In this document: one piece after another, positions 45,101 through 55,770 of the stretch
How positions within the stretch are numbered: the stretch's first letter is position 1
Layout of the letters: every line of letters begins with the position of its first letter
DNA from: Gordionus sp. m RMFG-2023
Lineage: Eukaryota; Nematomorpha; Gordioida; Chordodea; Parachordodidae
DNA: 64,000 nt
Direction: 5' to 3'
Assembly (NCBI RefSeq): GCF_954871325.1
Contig: NC_088775.1
Location: 74,625,561-74,689,560 of the forward strand
Notes under the pieces: model-generated
The model's database searches: none
Seen by the model: the letters and a program-made list of their open reading frames with translations, nothing else
What the model was told of the DNA's origin: nothing
Translations under genes and position numbers: made by a program

Positions 45101-46998
45101 ACAAAATACTAAAAAAAGTGAGTGTTGCTCGAACCCACTAAGAGAAATAATTAAATTTGAACTTATTATTTTAGACTAATAAGCATCTATGTTATTTATA
45201 TAAACATCCTGGGGTACTTTTCGGCAATTTTCCTTTTTCTTTGTGAGATTTTTCCTAGAATTTTCCTATGATTATTATTCTGATGTTTTCTTTCGATTCT
45301 CATATCTTATATCCTGCTTAAAATTAAACATGCAAATTATCTGAAAGTTTCGCCGGTTAATAAACAACGTAAACGTGATTAAGAACTTCAATCATCAATT
45401 TTTTGAATATAAATCACGATTTAAATCAACATTCTTTTTTGCTTGTAATTTAAATTATTCTTTTTTTTTAAATTATATCTTATTTTAATATATTAATATA
45501 GGTATAATTAATTTTTAAATTTAATTATTAATAATAATTTTGTAAATACTGATCCTAAATCTTATATAATAAACTAGAGGTCTGCATTGGGCAAGGTTTC
45601 GGCCCGCCCGCTGACGCCCGACCATCTAAATGGGAGGGCGGGCAAAAAATTTTAAGAACCGACGGGCGGGTTAAAAAAATTTTAAACTATTGACTGGTGG
45701 GGTGGGTGGGTTAAGAAATTTAAGCAATGGGCGGGTGGGCTAAAAAAATTTAAAATCATTTAGGTAAATATTAATTAAAAATGGTTCTTATGAACTTTTT
45801 GGATATTAAATATTAAAATGTCCTTTTTTGGTATCATAAAACCTTTTTTGTATATTTAAAATTACTTTGGTGGAAACAACAAAAAAGAGATTTGCCAAAG
45901 CTATCAAGATTAGCAAGAAATTGGCAATTCCTGCAACTAGTGCTTCTTCTGAACGAGAATTTAGCATTGCTGGAATTTAGAACAAAGAAGAACATGTTTG
46001 AAACTAGAAAATGTCGATTCATTATTATTTTTGCATTATAATTACATATAATATCAATTTTATATTTATATTTTTTCATAAGTATTTTATTTGATCAAAT
46101 AAATTATCCATAATTTAAATTGAAATTTTTTTATGCTTAATATAGTAATTTCCATAATTATAAAATTTCTTGTCGAGGTGTAATGCTAAAATATTTTTAT
46201 TAGATACTTAAAAAATTGCAAGAATGGCCATAATTAAATTTTATAATAGCGAGCTTGGGTTAAATTTTTTTTATAAATAATGGATGGGCGGGTAAAATTT
46301 TTTGGACTAATGGGCTGGCGAGTATTTTTTTTCAAAATTATGAGCTGGCTGGGCGGGTAAATTTTTTTAAATATTGGTTGCACAGGCTAATGTTCAAAAA
46401 CCGCCCAATGCAGACCTCTATAATAAACTCCTTTAAAAAATCATTATAATGGTATTAATTATTATATTAAGTATTTGATTATAAAAATTATTCATGCAGT
46501 TTATAAATATTTGATAATCAAACATTGTTAACATTAAATTTATTTTATTATATTTTAATTATAATGTTTTAAATTGAGTATATTCTTCAATAGTTTTTTA
46601 ATATTAATTTCACAGGAAATCAAGTAATTATTGTAACTAAATGAATATATATTTTCCCTCTAAGGGTTATTTTCCGCCAAGGCATGTATTATGAAATTAT
46701 TTTTTTTATATTTAAATCAAATAAATCATGATTTAATTAAATAAATCGATTTTTGTCAACCTTATTGAGAATCATTTAATATATAATAATTTTATTTATT
46801 TATATACATTATTAAATCTATGGAATCAAAGGCTACGATACTGAAAAAAAATGTATAGCCAAGCAAAGCCATGCGATGCCAAAAATTGTAGCGATCGTCG
46901 ATAATTTCCCTATTTTTGACAACAATACAGTTAACTTGCTATCATCTTGCCTTATAACAATAATAATGCCATATTTCTTCAAAGCTTTAATGCCATAA
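33179..46998 (+). CDS. TMEM19: TMEM19-like (DUF92) multi-pass membrane protein, five exons
   Basis: Exons 33179-33422, 33635-33772, 38695-39015, 40167-40394 and 46832-46998 join in one frame of 365 codons plus stop. The usual animal protein is about 336 residues. Exon 1 gives an N-terminal hydrophobic helix and LLIAILFPLIIVIYGYMKSS. Exon 2 gives FVVGFILTMTSYSLS and FFFLTASKATKYKATFKRK. Exon 3 gives TQVLCNGGVPAILAIIYI, SSCGDTLASELAPI and PILITTGYTVPKG. Exon 4 gives TNGGVTIIGLIYSLLGGLFV and SGLLGSVIDSILGAIFQYSG. Exon 5 gives YDTEKKC, FDNNTVNLLSS and IIMPYFF. Order and spacing match the family throughout. It is a predicted integral membrane protein; its biochemical role is not settled, though plant and bacterial relatives have been linked to phytyl-phosphate kinase. 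All phases agree, so the gene looks functional. Confidence 0.92.
33773..34413. other. Start of TMEM19 intron 2
   Basis: AT-rich, with short GC words (GCCTGGGCTAAAG, GGTCTGGGGGG) that may be the last traces of small elements. Nothing can be delimited. Confidence 0.3.
34414..34781. mobile_element. Small hAT element, 368 bp, perfect target duplication
   Basis: Tips TAGAGATCTGCA at the left and TGCAGATCACTA at the right. GTATAAAG stands on both sides (34406-34413 and 34782-34789). Both ends carry tandem GGGCC(C/T)AGCC-like blocks set in AAATTTTT runs. No coding capacity. It belongs with the 45575-46420 element, whose tips read TAGAGGTCTGCA. Confidence 0.93.
34790..37079. other. TMEM19 intron 2, AT-rich, little recognised
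   Basis: A TA-dinucleotide run lies near 35420. The words TTAAAATCTCTAGATAC and CCGTATCTGTATCTAG at about 35455-35505 belong to a dispersed family also seen at 47490 and 51110. A 33-bp unit (ATAGTTTATATACTGTTATA...) is repeated 2.5 times at about 36957-37030. No coding signal. Confidence 0.4.
37080..37600 (+). mobile_element. Possible 5' end of an LTR-element fossil
   Basis: A promoter-like CCTATAAAAGGG at about 37350 is followed about 150 bases later by a short frame beginning MPLTRSQIDE, an N terminus of the sort found on some LTR-retrotransposon gag proteins. No second LTR was found, and the element is broken with little left. The family is uncertain. Confidence 0.3.
37600..38694. other. 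Rest of TMEM19 intron 2
   Basis: AT-rich DNA in which I recognise nothing. It ends at the acceptor AATACAG at 38694. Confidence 0.4.
39016..40166. other. TMEM19 intron 3
   Basis: 1,151 bases of AT-rich sequence between donor GTTGATTC and acceptor ATAAAAG. Short local repeats (TTTTTAAAATTATTGGATTTTAAT, twice near 39535-39600) are the only structure seen. Confidence 0.5.
40916..42198 (-). mobile_element. Internally deleted BED-type hAT element in TMEM19 intron 4
   Basis: Tips CAGGCTTGTTAATCGGTCC and GATCCTTTAACAACTCTG are inverted; each arm carries repeated GATCGAATCC / GGATCG words. The target duplication is gttgaacc (40908-40915) against gttaaacc (42199-42206). On the minus strand is an N-terminal exon (41550-41840) with a BED finger, KCSLC...SNLKRHL. 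It is followed directly by a C-terminal piece (41264-41515: IIHPKFKLNWPF) and a dimerisation scrap MERLFSEAKHVLN (about 41180-41220). The catalytic middle is absent, so it is non-autonomous. Confidence 0.9.
42199..42640. other. Intronic spacer
   Basis: No clear feature. It may include the 3' end of the MULE-type remnant that follows. Confidence 0.3.
42640..43060 (-). pseudogene. MULE-type (FLYWCH-associated) transposase remnant
   Basis: A minus-strand segment reads PRFPIPLRNQYDAILEGIPI then TNNAVEG, the conserved C-terminal block of MULE transposases that accompany FLYWCH fingers in animals (FPIELWN-Y-...-L-G-PRTNNAVEGWH). Upstream, in another frame, FPVDDVADAFYGLI and IYQDNERVLDNLITYYE fit the helical region before that block. 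There is at least one frameshift and a stop. No inverted ends were identified. It is a decayed copy inside TMEM19 intron 4. Confidence 0.7.
43060..45560. other. TMEM19 intron 4, middle part
   Basis: AT-rich. One minus-strand scrap at about 44160-44220 reads LILEENQSGFRK, resembling the ENQSGFRKG motif of LINE reverse transcriptases, but it is too short to be firm. Open frames near 43910 and 44411 are not recognised. No further structure seen. Confidence 0.35.
45575..46420 (+). mobile_element. hAT element, 846 bp, with perfect target duplication and dimerisation remnant
   Basis: Tips TAGAGGTCTGCATTGGGC and GCCCAATGCAGACCTCTA are exact inverse copies over 18 bp. TAATAAAC stands at 45567-45574 and 46421-46428. 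Subterminal arrays of GGCGGG(C/T) blocks with AAAAATTTTA runs flank a plus-strand scrap LAIPATSASSEREFSIAG (about 45919-45975), the hAT dimerisation motif. The remainder of the transposase has been deleted. The perfect tips and duplication suggest a fairly young insertion. Confidence 0.96.
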
Positions 46999-46999
46999 A

Positions 47000-47690
47000 A
47001 CAATGTTTGTTGAAGAAATTTATCTTAACTATATTGTAACTAATTTGTATGTTAACTTAGGCCATTAGCAAATTTAATAAAACTTAAATCATTTATGTCA
47101 CTCGTATATTTTTTATTTTGAAAGGCCTGATTTTTCCGGAATCCTATTACAGCATCTATTAAAATTTTACCACGGGAATTTTTAACCATTTTCGCCATAA
47201 ATTTTTAATGTTTTTTTAAATATTATATTTAAAATTAATTTATATAAAAATTAATATCAGAGTAGCTAAAAAGTATTTTGAATAAATTGTCTGAAATTTA
47301 CACCTTTTTTAAAATATATTATTATAATAAAATAATTGATTAAAGTTGTATTATTCATCTTATAATATATATTTCATTTTAGAAAAGAAACTGATGAGTT
47401 TTTTTATTTAAAAAGATTATTGTGTTTATATCGCAATCGTATGATAAATTGGTATGAATTTATAAAATCCTCGTAACTGTAAATAGCAGTGTTGTTAAAA
47501 GATACTTTTTAAATGAATCTAGATACAGATACATAGTCTCGTATTTATATAAAAGCTATTCATCCTCTATTTTTCCATGGGGGAGGGGTTGGGGATTTAA
47601 AAATATTTTTGTAGCTTCATCCCAAAACTCTATTTTGTTATTATTCATTTTTCACATATTTATCATTAACTCCTTTGACCAAAGATTGTG
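47000..47690. other. Downstream flank of TMEM19
   Basis: AT-rich. CAGTGTTGTTAAAAGATACT at about 47488 with TCTAGATACAGATAC after it is a lone hAT-like tip of the TCTAGATAC family. The 3' untranslated region of TMEM19 presumably lies in the first part. Confidence 0.35.
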
Positions 47691-48580
47691 GTCATTGATT
47701 CTAAGGTCTATTTTATATTAAATTACTAGTGTTTATGAGGGCTTAAGTGATTTGGTACTTATTAATTGCTCAATCAGTTTTCCTTACTATAAAATAAAAA
47801 ACCAAGTCATAAGACCGGCCAGGATTATTTTCGAAAAATTTTTGGCCCTACCCGGATTTTTTTAATCAAATTTCGGCCCGGCCCAGGTATTTTTAAAAAA
47901 ATATTTTATGCCCGGCCCGGGTATATTTAAAAAATGTTAAAATACGGCCTGGACCGTCTACCCGGACTGGGGTTAGGGCCGAACCTGTAGGTCTCTGAGC
48001 TAAATAAAATCTAAGACGATACGCATTGAGCACGAAGTTAGATAAACTTTTTGATAATACTAATTCTAAAGTTTCTACCAACTATTAAGTAGAGTTTAAT
48101 TAGTATATTATAGTGCTTCAATCCGTTTCATATGTATAGTTTAAAGAGAAAAAAAAATTTATTGGAAAAATGACAAAATATTGGCACCATACCAGAAACG
48201 AAAAATGTAAAATATTCAAATATCTAGTTTGTGCTTATATTTAGTGCTTGATTAGTATTCATTAATTCTTCTATCAGTTTCGCCAATCACAAAAAAGAAT
48301 TAGCTAAATTCATACATAACGTCACTTTATAAGTGTGGAGTCAGACAAACTTTTGGAAACACTCTTAAACTTCCAATGAAATGTGCCTAATTAGTACATT
48401 TTAGTGCTCCAATTCATTAAGAATATTATGTAAAAGACATTTTTGGCAAAATAAGAAAAATTATCATATTGCAATCATCAGAACGAAAATTATATAAGCA
48501 TTAAATATTTGGGTTGAACCAATAATCAATGCCTGATTAGTACTTATTAATATTCGTTAATCGCCAGCTACTCAGAGTTG
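47690..48580. repeat. Diverged dispersed repeat with an inserted GC-block array
   Basis: Units of roughly 270 bp share GCTTGATTAGTA(TC)T(TC)ATTAAT, CAGTTTCGCCAATCA and AATTAGTACATTTTAGTGC. Related sequence in the opposite orientation is at 54730-55520 and 59220-59420. At 47800-47995 a GGCCCGG / TTTTTAAAAAAA array like that at 29489 is inserted. Confidence 0.5.
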
Positions 48581-48711
48581 GGTAGATCCTTAAAGATGGA
48601 ATCTACAGATTATCTAATATAAAAAATGCGAGGAATAGGATAGTTGTATCTTTTGCTAAATAAGAGTATCTTTTATACAAGATACATTTTATGAAAAAAA
48701 TTACCTATTCC

Positions 48712-49493
48712 TAGACCTGTATGCCGACCGGCCGTAGGCCGCCCGCCAATATTTTTGGCCATGTTGAAGCCGCCGTTTATAAAAATCACTCCAGCACCCC
48801 GCCGATATTTTTTTAAAAATAATTTCCATGGTAAACCTCATTTGTTGTAAATTTTTTATGTTATTCAGGATTTTGATGAATTTTTATTTTATACCTATTT
48901 TAACATCATATTATTTTGACATCATTTTAGAATTCAATCAATCAAAAATGTTAAATTCCAAAGGATACCATAATTTTACATATTTTTAAAATGGAAACCC
49001 ATAGGTGTTTGATTATGTTAGTATGAACTGCTTGGGTCATGGCCTACATAATCTGGTTATAATCGATGGTATTAAATACTTTTTGTTGAAAATCTTATTA
49101 AAAGAATAAGAGAAATTATTACTGCTCTAAGATATACAACTGCAAAGATTAAATTTGAGTTCGAGGCAAAGAAAATGCCTAAATACAATAGATCTAATAT
49201 CAGATATGCTAAATAGATTGTACTGATTTATAACTCAATACCAGTTTTTAAATTGGCGATTCCAATGAAAATGATTTTTTTATGATAATGATAAAATTAT
49301 GAATAGATTTTGAATTTATATAAGTCTTCCCTTAAATAAAGATTAAAAAAATATGTCATATCTGTAGTATGGTATATAAATTATTATTAAAAAAAAATGT
49401 TATATAACTAGGCGCCAATTTACGCCGCCTATGCCGATGGCGGCTAAAATCGGCTCGTCACCGGCCGCCGAGTTTTATTGGCGCACAGGTCTA
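48712..49493 (+). mobile_element. hAT element, 782 bp, GC-rich ends
   Basis: Tips TAGACCTGTATGCCGACC and TTGGCGCACAGGTCTA. Flanks cctattcc and tctattcc are the 8-bp duplication with one difference. The ends carry GCCGCC, CGGCCG and GGCGGC blocks. A plus-strand scrap RIREIITALRYTTAKIKFEF (about 49106) resembles part of a hAT transposase but is short. Confidence 0.85.
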
Positions 49494-49499
49494 TCTATT

Positions 49500-50670
49500 C
49501 CTACTTGACTATAAACCATAAAGTCGATGAGGAAATCAATAAAAATCGATATAATCATAACATAAGTACATAGAGAATAACGAGCTAAAAGATAAATTAC
49601 ATCAAATTCTATGGTTTATTACTTAAGAAGAACTGTCCCGAAATTCTTCAAATCATTTAGATTAAAAAAAAAATTATACCTAGAACAATAAACAAGCACA
49701 TGACATTTCGATTACTTAATGTTTTCCTACGGTATCATTTATACAAATATAATTAAAAACTAAGATACATCATTATAAATTAAAAAACTTACTTTATAAA
49801 AAAATACAATGATATTACTATTATTATTTCAAGTATGTATAGAAGGGGCAATCGAAAATTATGTACAGTTAGATATAAATAAATAAATTTTATTCCATCA
49901 TAAAATAGTAAAGAATATTAGAGCAGAAAGAAAAACAGCAAGGTTAGAATCTACAGAAAAAAAATGTTAAAAGTGAATATTAAATTATATATATATATCA
50001 AGGTAACTATCTTTTGTCAAGAAAATTAAAAAGTTACAAGATTCTCTTAATAATAAAGTATCCTAGATATAAATTAAAGTATATTATTAGATGTGAACGA
50101 TTATAATAGATAATTTTTTCTTCAGGCTCTAAGGTTGAACGATTGTTTAAAATCAGGTAAATGATATTAAATGATAGCTGGTCTAAATTTGGAAATAGAA
50201 AATGTCAAATGTCCTCCCCTTATGGGAAAGAAGCGTCACCTACAAGGTACAAGTTCTATGGGAATTTAAAATATGAAAATTTTATTAAAAAATTAATTGT
50301 TTAACATGTTTGAACTTTTTCATGCATTTTTTTTAAAAAAATGAAATGATTTTGGAGAAATAGAAATTCATGATTCTGATCATTTACATGCCCCCCCCCC
50401 CTTTGTCTACATATATAAAAGTATTCTGAAAACACATTTATCCCCCCACCCCCCTGCTGATCTTATCATGATACGGCAGAATGAATGCTAATTTAAAATT
50501 CAATCATTGCAATTATTTTATATTGCAATTATTTTATATTAATTATGAAATAAATCACTAGTTTAAAAAAAAATCAATAGCTACAATCTATTACATAACA
50601 TTGAAATGAAAATATATTTATAAAAATAATAAATTTATGTTAATTTATTATTAAAATTTATATAGTTTAC
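49500..50670. other. AT-rich stretch with two C runs
   Basis: Nothing coding is recognised. C runs at about 50391-50402 and 50441-50454 (ATGCCCCCCCCCCC, CCCCCCACCCCCCTG) look like remnants of ZMYM1-type hAT ends. Confidence 0.35.
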
Positions 50671-50674
50671 AGTT

Positions 50675-51098
50675 AGTGTTGCTAAACGGTTCAATTTTTA
50701 AAGCGGCAAACCCAGTATTTTAGCCAGTGTTGTCAAACGGCTCGATTTGAGCCAATTTTTAAAAACAGCTAACTCAAAATTTTAGTCAGAAAAAATATTG
50801 TCGAAGCCTCAGGATTTTGCAAATAGATTTCCAAACCTTTGTGCCATCTATGACCAAAATTTTCAGGCTTGCGCAATATTGTTATGGATAAAATATTGAT
50901 CTGGCCGTTTTTAAAAATCGAGTTATATCGAACGTTTTAATAATCATTTTAGCCAAAATATAATAGACAAGCCTCGAGATTTCGTTAATAGGTGTCCAAT
51001 TTCTGCCATCTATGAACAGAATCTTTAGGCATGCATAATATTATTTTGGTCAAAATACCGGGTCAGCCGTTTTAAAAAATCCACGTTTAACAATACTA
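50675..51098. mobile_element. hAT MITE (TAGTGTTG family) carrying a second MITE
   Basis: Outer tips TAGTGTTGCTAAACGG and GTTTAACAATACTA. Flanks tttacagt and tttaccag are only roughly alike. Its interior resumes at 50946 after the inner element. It is the same family as 7303-7528 but more diverged, as expected of an older copy. Confidence 0.8.
50725..50945. mobile_element. Inner hAT MITE nested in 50675-51098
   Basis: Starts CAGTGTTGTCAAACGGCTCG. The right tip is degraded (CGAACGTTTTAATAATC). ATTTTAGC is repeated exactly at 50717-50724 and 50946-50953, which proves a separate insertion into the outer MITE. 221 bp, non-coding. Confidence 0.9.
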
Positions 51099-51109
51099 TT
51101 TACCAGAGT

Positions 51110-51985
51110 TGTCAAAGTATCTAGATACAAAAATGTCATATCTATAGTATTGTTAAACGGCTCGATTTTTAAAAACGGTAAATTTAATATTTTAGCCAAA
51201 TAAATTTCGCAAGCTTCGAGATTTCGTTATTAGAATTTAAACTATTCAGCTATCTATGGGCAAGATTTCCAGGCTTGCGTAAAAAAATAGCTAAAATATC
51301 AGGTTACCGTTTTTAAAAATTGAGCCATTTAACAACACTAAATATCTGTATCTAGATACTATCTTAAAGGTATTTGTATCTGTTTTTAGATATTTTTACC
51401 ATACATTTTGATATATTGTAGTTTAACGCTTTTTATCTAAAAATAAAAATATTTTTATCTCATATGAGCATATAATTTAAATAAATATTAAAAAAAATAT
51501 ATATTTACAAAATATAAAAACTTATATATAAAAACTTATACATAAAAAATATATAAATATATATTAAATATGATTTATTTCCCATTAAATCTATAGTTAT
51601 CAGTTCAAGATTGTAAAGGATATTTTTATCATGTAAAGGAATGTATAAATCCTTGCTTAGCCATGACGCCCATTAATTATTAAAAACAATACTACTGATA
51701 CGCAAAATTATCTTGAGCAAATAAATTTATTTAGAATTTTTTAATCTATAAATATTCCGCTAACTTTTAATTAACAAATTATAAGCTTAATGTAAATTTT
51801 TTAATAAATGTTCGTTTTAAATGAGAATTTGTTCAAAAAAACGATAAAAATAGGAGTATTGACATTTTTTTAAAATATTAAAATGTTGTTTAGATATTTT
51901 GTGCTCTCATAATCAGATTCTTGTTTGGAAACAAAGGCGAACCCTTTATATAAGTATGAAAAAAACTGTATTTGTATCTAGATAA
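51110..51985. mobile_element. TCTAGATAC-family element, interrupted by a MITE
   Basis: Begins GTTGTCAAAGTATCTAGATAC-like sequence and ends near GTATTTGTATCTAGATAAAT at about 51985, the two ends inverted. The words GTATCTGTATCTAGATAC resume right after the inserted MITE at 51341. Related pieces lie at 35455 and 47490. AT-rich, non-coding. Confidence 0.5.
51145..51340. mobile_element. hAT MITE, 196 bp, inserted in the TCTAGATAC element
   Basis: Tips TAGTATTGTTAAACGGCTCG and GAGCCATTTAACAACACTA. The flanks catatcta and aatatctg share six of eight bases. Internal TTTAGCC and AAGCTTCGAGATTTCG words place it in the 7303-7528 family. Confidence 0.85.
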
Positions 51986-52157
51986 ATTTCTAAATTGGTA
52001 ACTATTAAGTAGTAGTATTTTGGTGTTGTTGTTAAAATAGCTAATTAAATATAGAAAGCGTGTTTGTCTGATAACTAGTTATTTAGAATTTCAAATTGAA
52101 CACTTTTTTAAAAATATTTCCTATTAATCTAAAAAAAAAGTAGAGTATAGCTTGTAT

Positions 52158-53568
52158 CAGTAGCGTGGCTAGGGGGGGGGGAGCGCAGGGGCTCGAGCCC
52201 TTTAAAAAATTTGAATAGCCCCCTGAAGCAAATTTTTTTTTTTTTAATGGCTTCTTAATATCCTCTTGAACTAAAAATAAATTTTTTTGATTGCCCACTA
52301 AATGATTTCTTTTATAATTCCATTAAGTAATATATAGATATAATTTTATTATTTAGAAATTAATAAGACTATTTAATTTTTATTAAATGAATATTATTTT
52401 AATTATTAGATTAGATTAATACATATAAATTATATTTTCACTATGTCAGCTTGCAATCAAATTCTGTATTAAAAATAAACTCACTAAATATTAATTTAGC
52501 TTTAACAGTTGAAGTTTAATTGAATTATTTAAATGATTATTTAACCCTATTTAAATAAATATAATCATATATTATTTGAAAATTAACAAATTAAATATTG
52601 TAATTAGCCGAGTTCAAAATGACTAATCAACTATATATTTATTTTTAAATTTAATTATCATACCTATTCCTAAAAATATTTTCAAGATCCAAATAAGTAT
52701 AAGAGATTACTTTACAAAAAGTAAATAAATAGAGATATAGTTTATAATCCTCTATTATATACAGTTGGTTATAAAATATTAGATAAAATGCCACTTTTAT
52801 AGACGTATTTGACAGTTAAATAATATATTACAGTTAATATTATAATAAATTTTACTAATAAATGGTTTTGATAATATCTTTTCTTCTCTTTTTTTATGTG
52901 TTTTTAGGAAAGCTCTTTTTTTCTTTTTTAAAAAACAGTCTTGAGTTAAATTTTTAATACAAGTATATTTTTGATATTATTACAAACTACTATTATTTTA
53001 AGAATAATATACCAAGGTGGTGCGACAATATATAAAATCTTAATTGTTTCATCATAACATTCTGGTCCTTATTTTATAGTTAGAAAATGTTTCATTTCTA
53101 TATGGCATTGCTGTGTAAATAACTACAGGCTTCAATATATTTGCATAATTATTTCTTCCAAAGATTTTTAGTGTTTTTATTTTATCAATTTATCCAACAT
53201 TAATAAATTCTGATATTAGTTTACATCGTGAGTGTCATGGCTATCACTGCAAATTAACCAGCATCTATTATTTGTGTTGCTATGTAATTTAAGATTATTT
53301 ATTACTATAACGGCTGAGAGCATATAATTGCATATTTTAGATAAACAATAATGGTCAACTGTGTAGTCGTTTATATATCATTTAAAATGGAAGATAATCT
53401 TTTAGAAATATCTCACAATAATTTTCTCGATTACTTATCTAGCTTCCATCATGTCATCTAAGAGGAAAGGCCCGCAAATTGGGGGGGGGGGGTACGGGGG
53501 GTGAAGCCCCCCATAATTTTTTGTTTTAGTTGAGCCCCCTGAGATTGTGAAGGCTAGCGACGCCCCTG
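52158..53568 (-). mobile_element. CAGGGGCG-family hAT copy, reverse orientation, perfect target duplication
   Basis: Left tip CAGTAGCGTGGCTAGG and right tip AGGCTAGCGACGCCCCTG. GCTTGTAT is repeated exactly at 52150-52157 and 53569-53576. 1,411 bp, shorter than its relatives by internal deletion. G runs border both tips. The interior lines up with 23369-23957 and 27608-27810 and, reversed, with 19468-20964 and 30381-32142. No transposase frame. Confidence 0.95.
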
Positions 53569-53579
53569 GCTTGTATCTG

Positions 53580-54730
53580 CAATATTGTCAACGCAAAAAG
53601 ATAAAATTTTAAAAAATGAATTATACATGGCTACCTCAAAAAGGCCGTCCACTGGCTTAATCGAATTTGAGATAAACCACATATTTGATATGATTTTTTA
53701 AATATTAAATATTTTCTTTTATTGATAAAGTGTATAAAAAAAATAAAAAATTTTTTTAAATATTAAATCAAGCAAAGCAATTCATATTTTATAATAATTC
53801 CCGGTGTAAATTTACTTTTAATATTTATTTTTTTTAGAATTTAATATCTGAGATTTTTTCATATTTTTAAATTTTATTTTAAAAGTTTTTATATATGTTT
53901 TATATCGTTTCCATATATAAATTTATTTTTTTAGTAGAAGCTTTAAATAGTAAAAAATGGAAAAAGTGGCTGACTAGTTACAATTTTTAAAAATAACTGC
54001 CATTAAAATTTAAAAATAACTAGTTACATTGCAACTTTTTGCATATAGCTTATAAAATAAATTATTAGAATATGAATTAGGTAATATTTATGTATAATGT
54101 ATTATAAAAAAATATAAATAATTTATTATAACAAATCAATGGCTGGATTAGGAACAGTGGCTTAGGCATGGGGGGTGGGGGACAACTATTTTTATGTTTT
54201 TCATTTATTAATAATAATTTTGATCTACAGTATTTGATAAAAAAATATATACTTTGTCAATTTCATTATGAAGAAACAATCATTAATTTATTCCTAATTT
54301 AACAAATGTTAGGCACAGATATGCCACAAGTCTATTTGACTACATTTTTATGCCTCGAGTATCAAAGCAACAACCACATCAAATCTCATATTTTAAAAGA
54401 TGATAGGATATTTTTATAATGATAATAATATTAAAACTTATTTAAGATATTTCGTTTATTTAATTTATTTAATGGCTTTTATGCTCTTAGAATCTTCGTT
54501 CTATCTTGAGATTTAAATTACTAATATATTTATTAAACAAACTGAATAGAAAAAATAACATCTACAAAGTTCATAGAATCATAAGATTCAAAAATATCTT
54601 GAATCGGGGGAGAAACCTTAAATGTTTCAGATCAAATGATTTTTGAATCATAATTTAAAATTCGATATTTAAGATTCTGCCTAAGACATGACGTATAATT
54701 TCTATTTCGCTTATAACTGGTTTTTATTTA
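53580..54730. other. AT-rich stretch with one hAT-like tip
   Basis: ACAGTGGCTTAGGCATGGGG at about 54156 followed by a G-rich run is a lone ZMYM1-type hAT tip. Otherwise nothing recognised. Confidence 0.35.
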
Positions 54731-55520
54731 TTGCCCAAAAATAACATCGATAAACTAGTAAATATTAATCATGCAATATATATTGTGCATTGCTTCTATA
54801 ATTTTCCTTCTAGAATGATGCCAATTTTGGCGATTTTTTTATTTTGCCAGAAATGTTTTTAACTTACCAAACGGGTTGAAGCAGTAAAAATAAGTAAGAA
54901 ATACGCACTAATTATTGACATAAATTTCAGAGAATGCTTTCAGATGTTTGGCTAACTTTACGTTTAAGATGTGATATCATAGTTAGTTTTTGGTTCATAA
55001 TTTGGTTACTTTTTTAATGGCTAGCGAAATTTTATATAGAATTAATAGGGTACTAAATATTACATTTTCCGTACTGGCATGATGCTAATTTTCGGAATTA
55101 GTAATCCTAAAATTTTGGCTCACTTCAGGCTTAGAGCGTGATCTAATAGTTTTCATTTTGTTTAAAACTCAGTTTCTTTTTGTGGTTCTCATATTTGAGT
55201 GATGAATTGAAAGTACTAATCAGGCATTAAACATAGCGCACGTCAGATATATAGATTTTTATATTTTCTATTTTAGTACTATACCTATCTTGGCAATTTT
55301 TTTTTCTTTATACTGTCTACCAAAAGGATTCAATTATATACAATTATAATCTAAACATTGATAAAATTTTCTGAATAAATGCTTTCAGTCACTTTATAAC
55401 ATAAGGTTGGCCAAAATCCTGTTACTAATTTTTTCCTTGGCTACTATACAGGTTAAAGTTAGACACTAATAAAGCATAAAACTTTGCCATATTTTAGAAT
55501 TAGGGCTTGTTCAGCCAATT
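54730..55520. repeat. Diverged dispersed repeat, opposite orientation to 47690-48580
   Basis: Two to three irregular units share TGATGCCAATTTTGGCGATT / GATGCTAATTTTCGG, then CTTACCAAACGGGTT / CTACCAAAAGGATTC and AATGCTTTCAG. Low similarity, hence old. No reading frame. Confidence 0.45.
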
Positions 55521-55564
55521 TTAACGGAGATTATATAAAGACCACAGAAGAAGTCAATAATATA

Positions 55565-55770
55565 TGCGATTTTTTTATAGTAGGGACTCGGCCAAAGGCC
55601 GGGCAAAACGGGGCTTGGGGGGAAATTTTTTATACCCCACCCCCCTCCCCCCGATAGAAGGACATAAAACTTAAAAATTTCCAAAATCGCGTTTGGGGAA
55701 GGGACACAAATTTATACGAGGCCTGGCTCCCAGATACCCCCCCCCCCCCCTTTTGTTACGGCCTTGAAAA
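55565..55770. mobile_element. GC-rich remnant of a ZMYM1-type hAT end
   Basis: GGGACTCGGCCAAAGGCCGG, GGGGCTTGGGGGGAAATTTT, CCCCACCCCCCTCCCCCC and a C run at about 55737-55750 resemble the subterminal GC part of the elements at 8250-8350 and 28386. No tips or duplication can be fixed. Confidence 0.4.
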
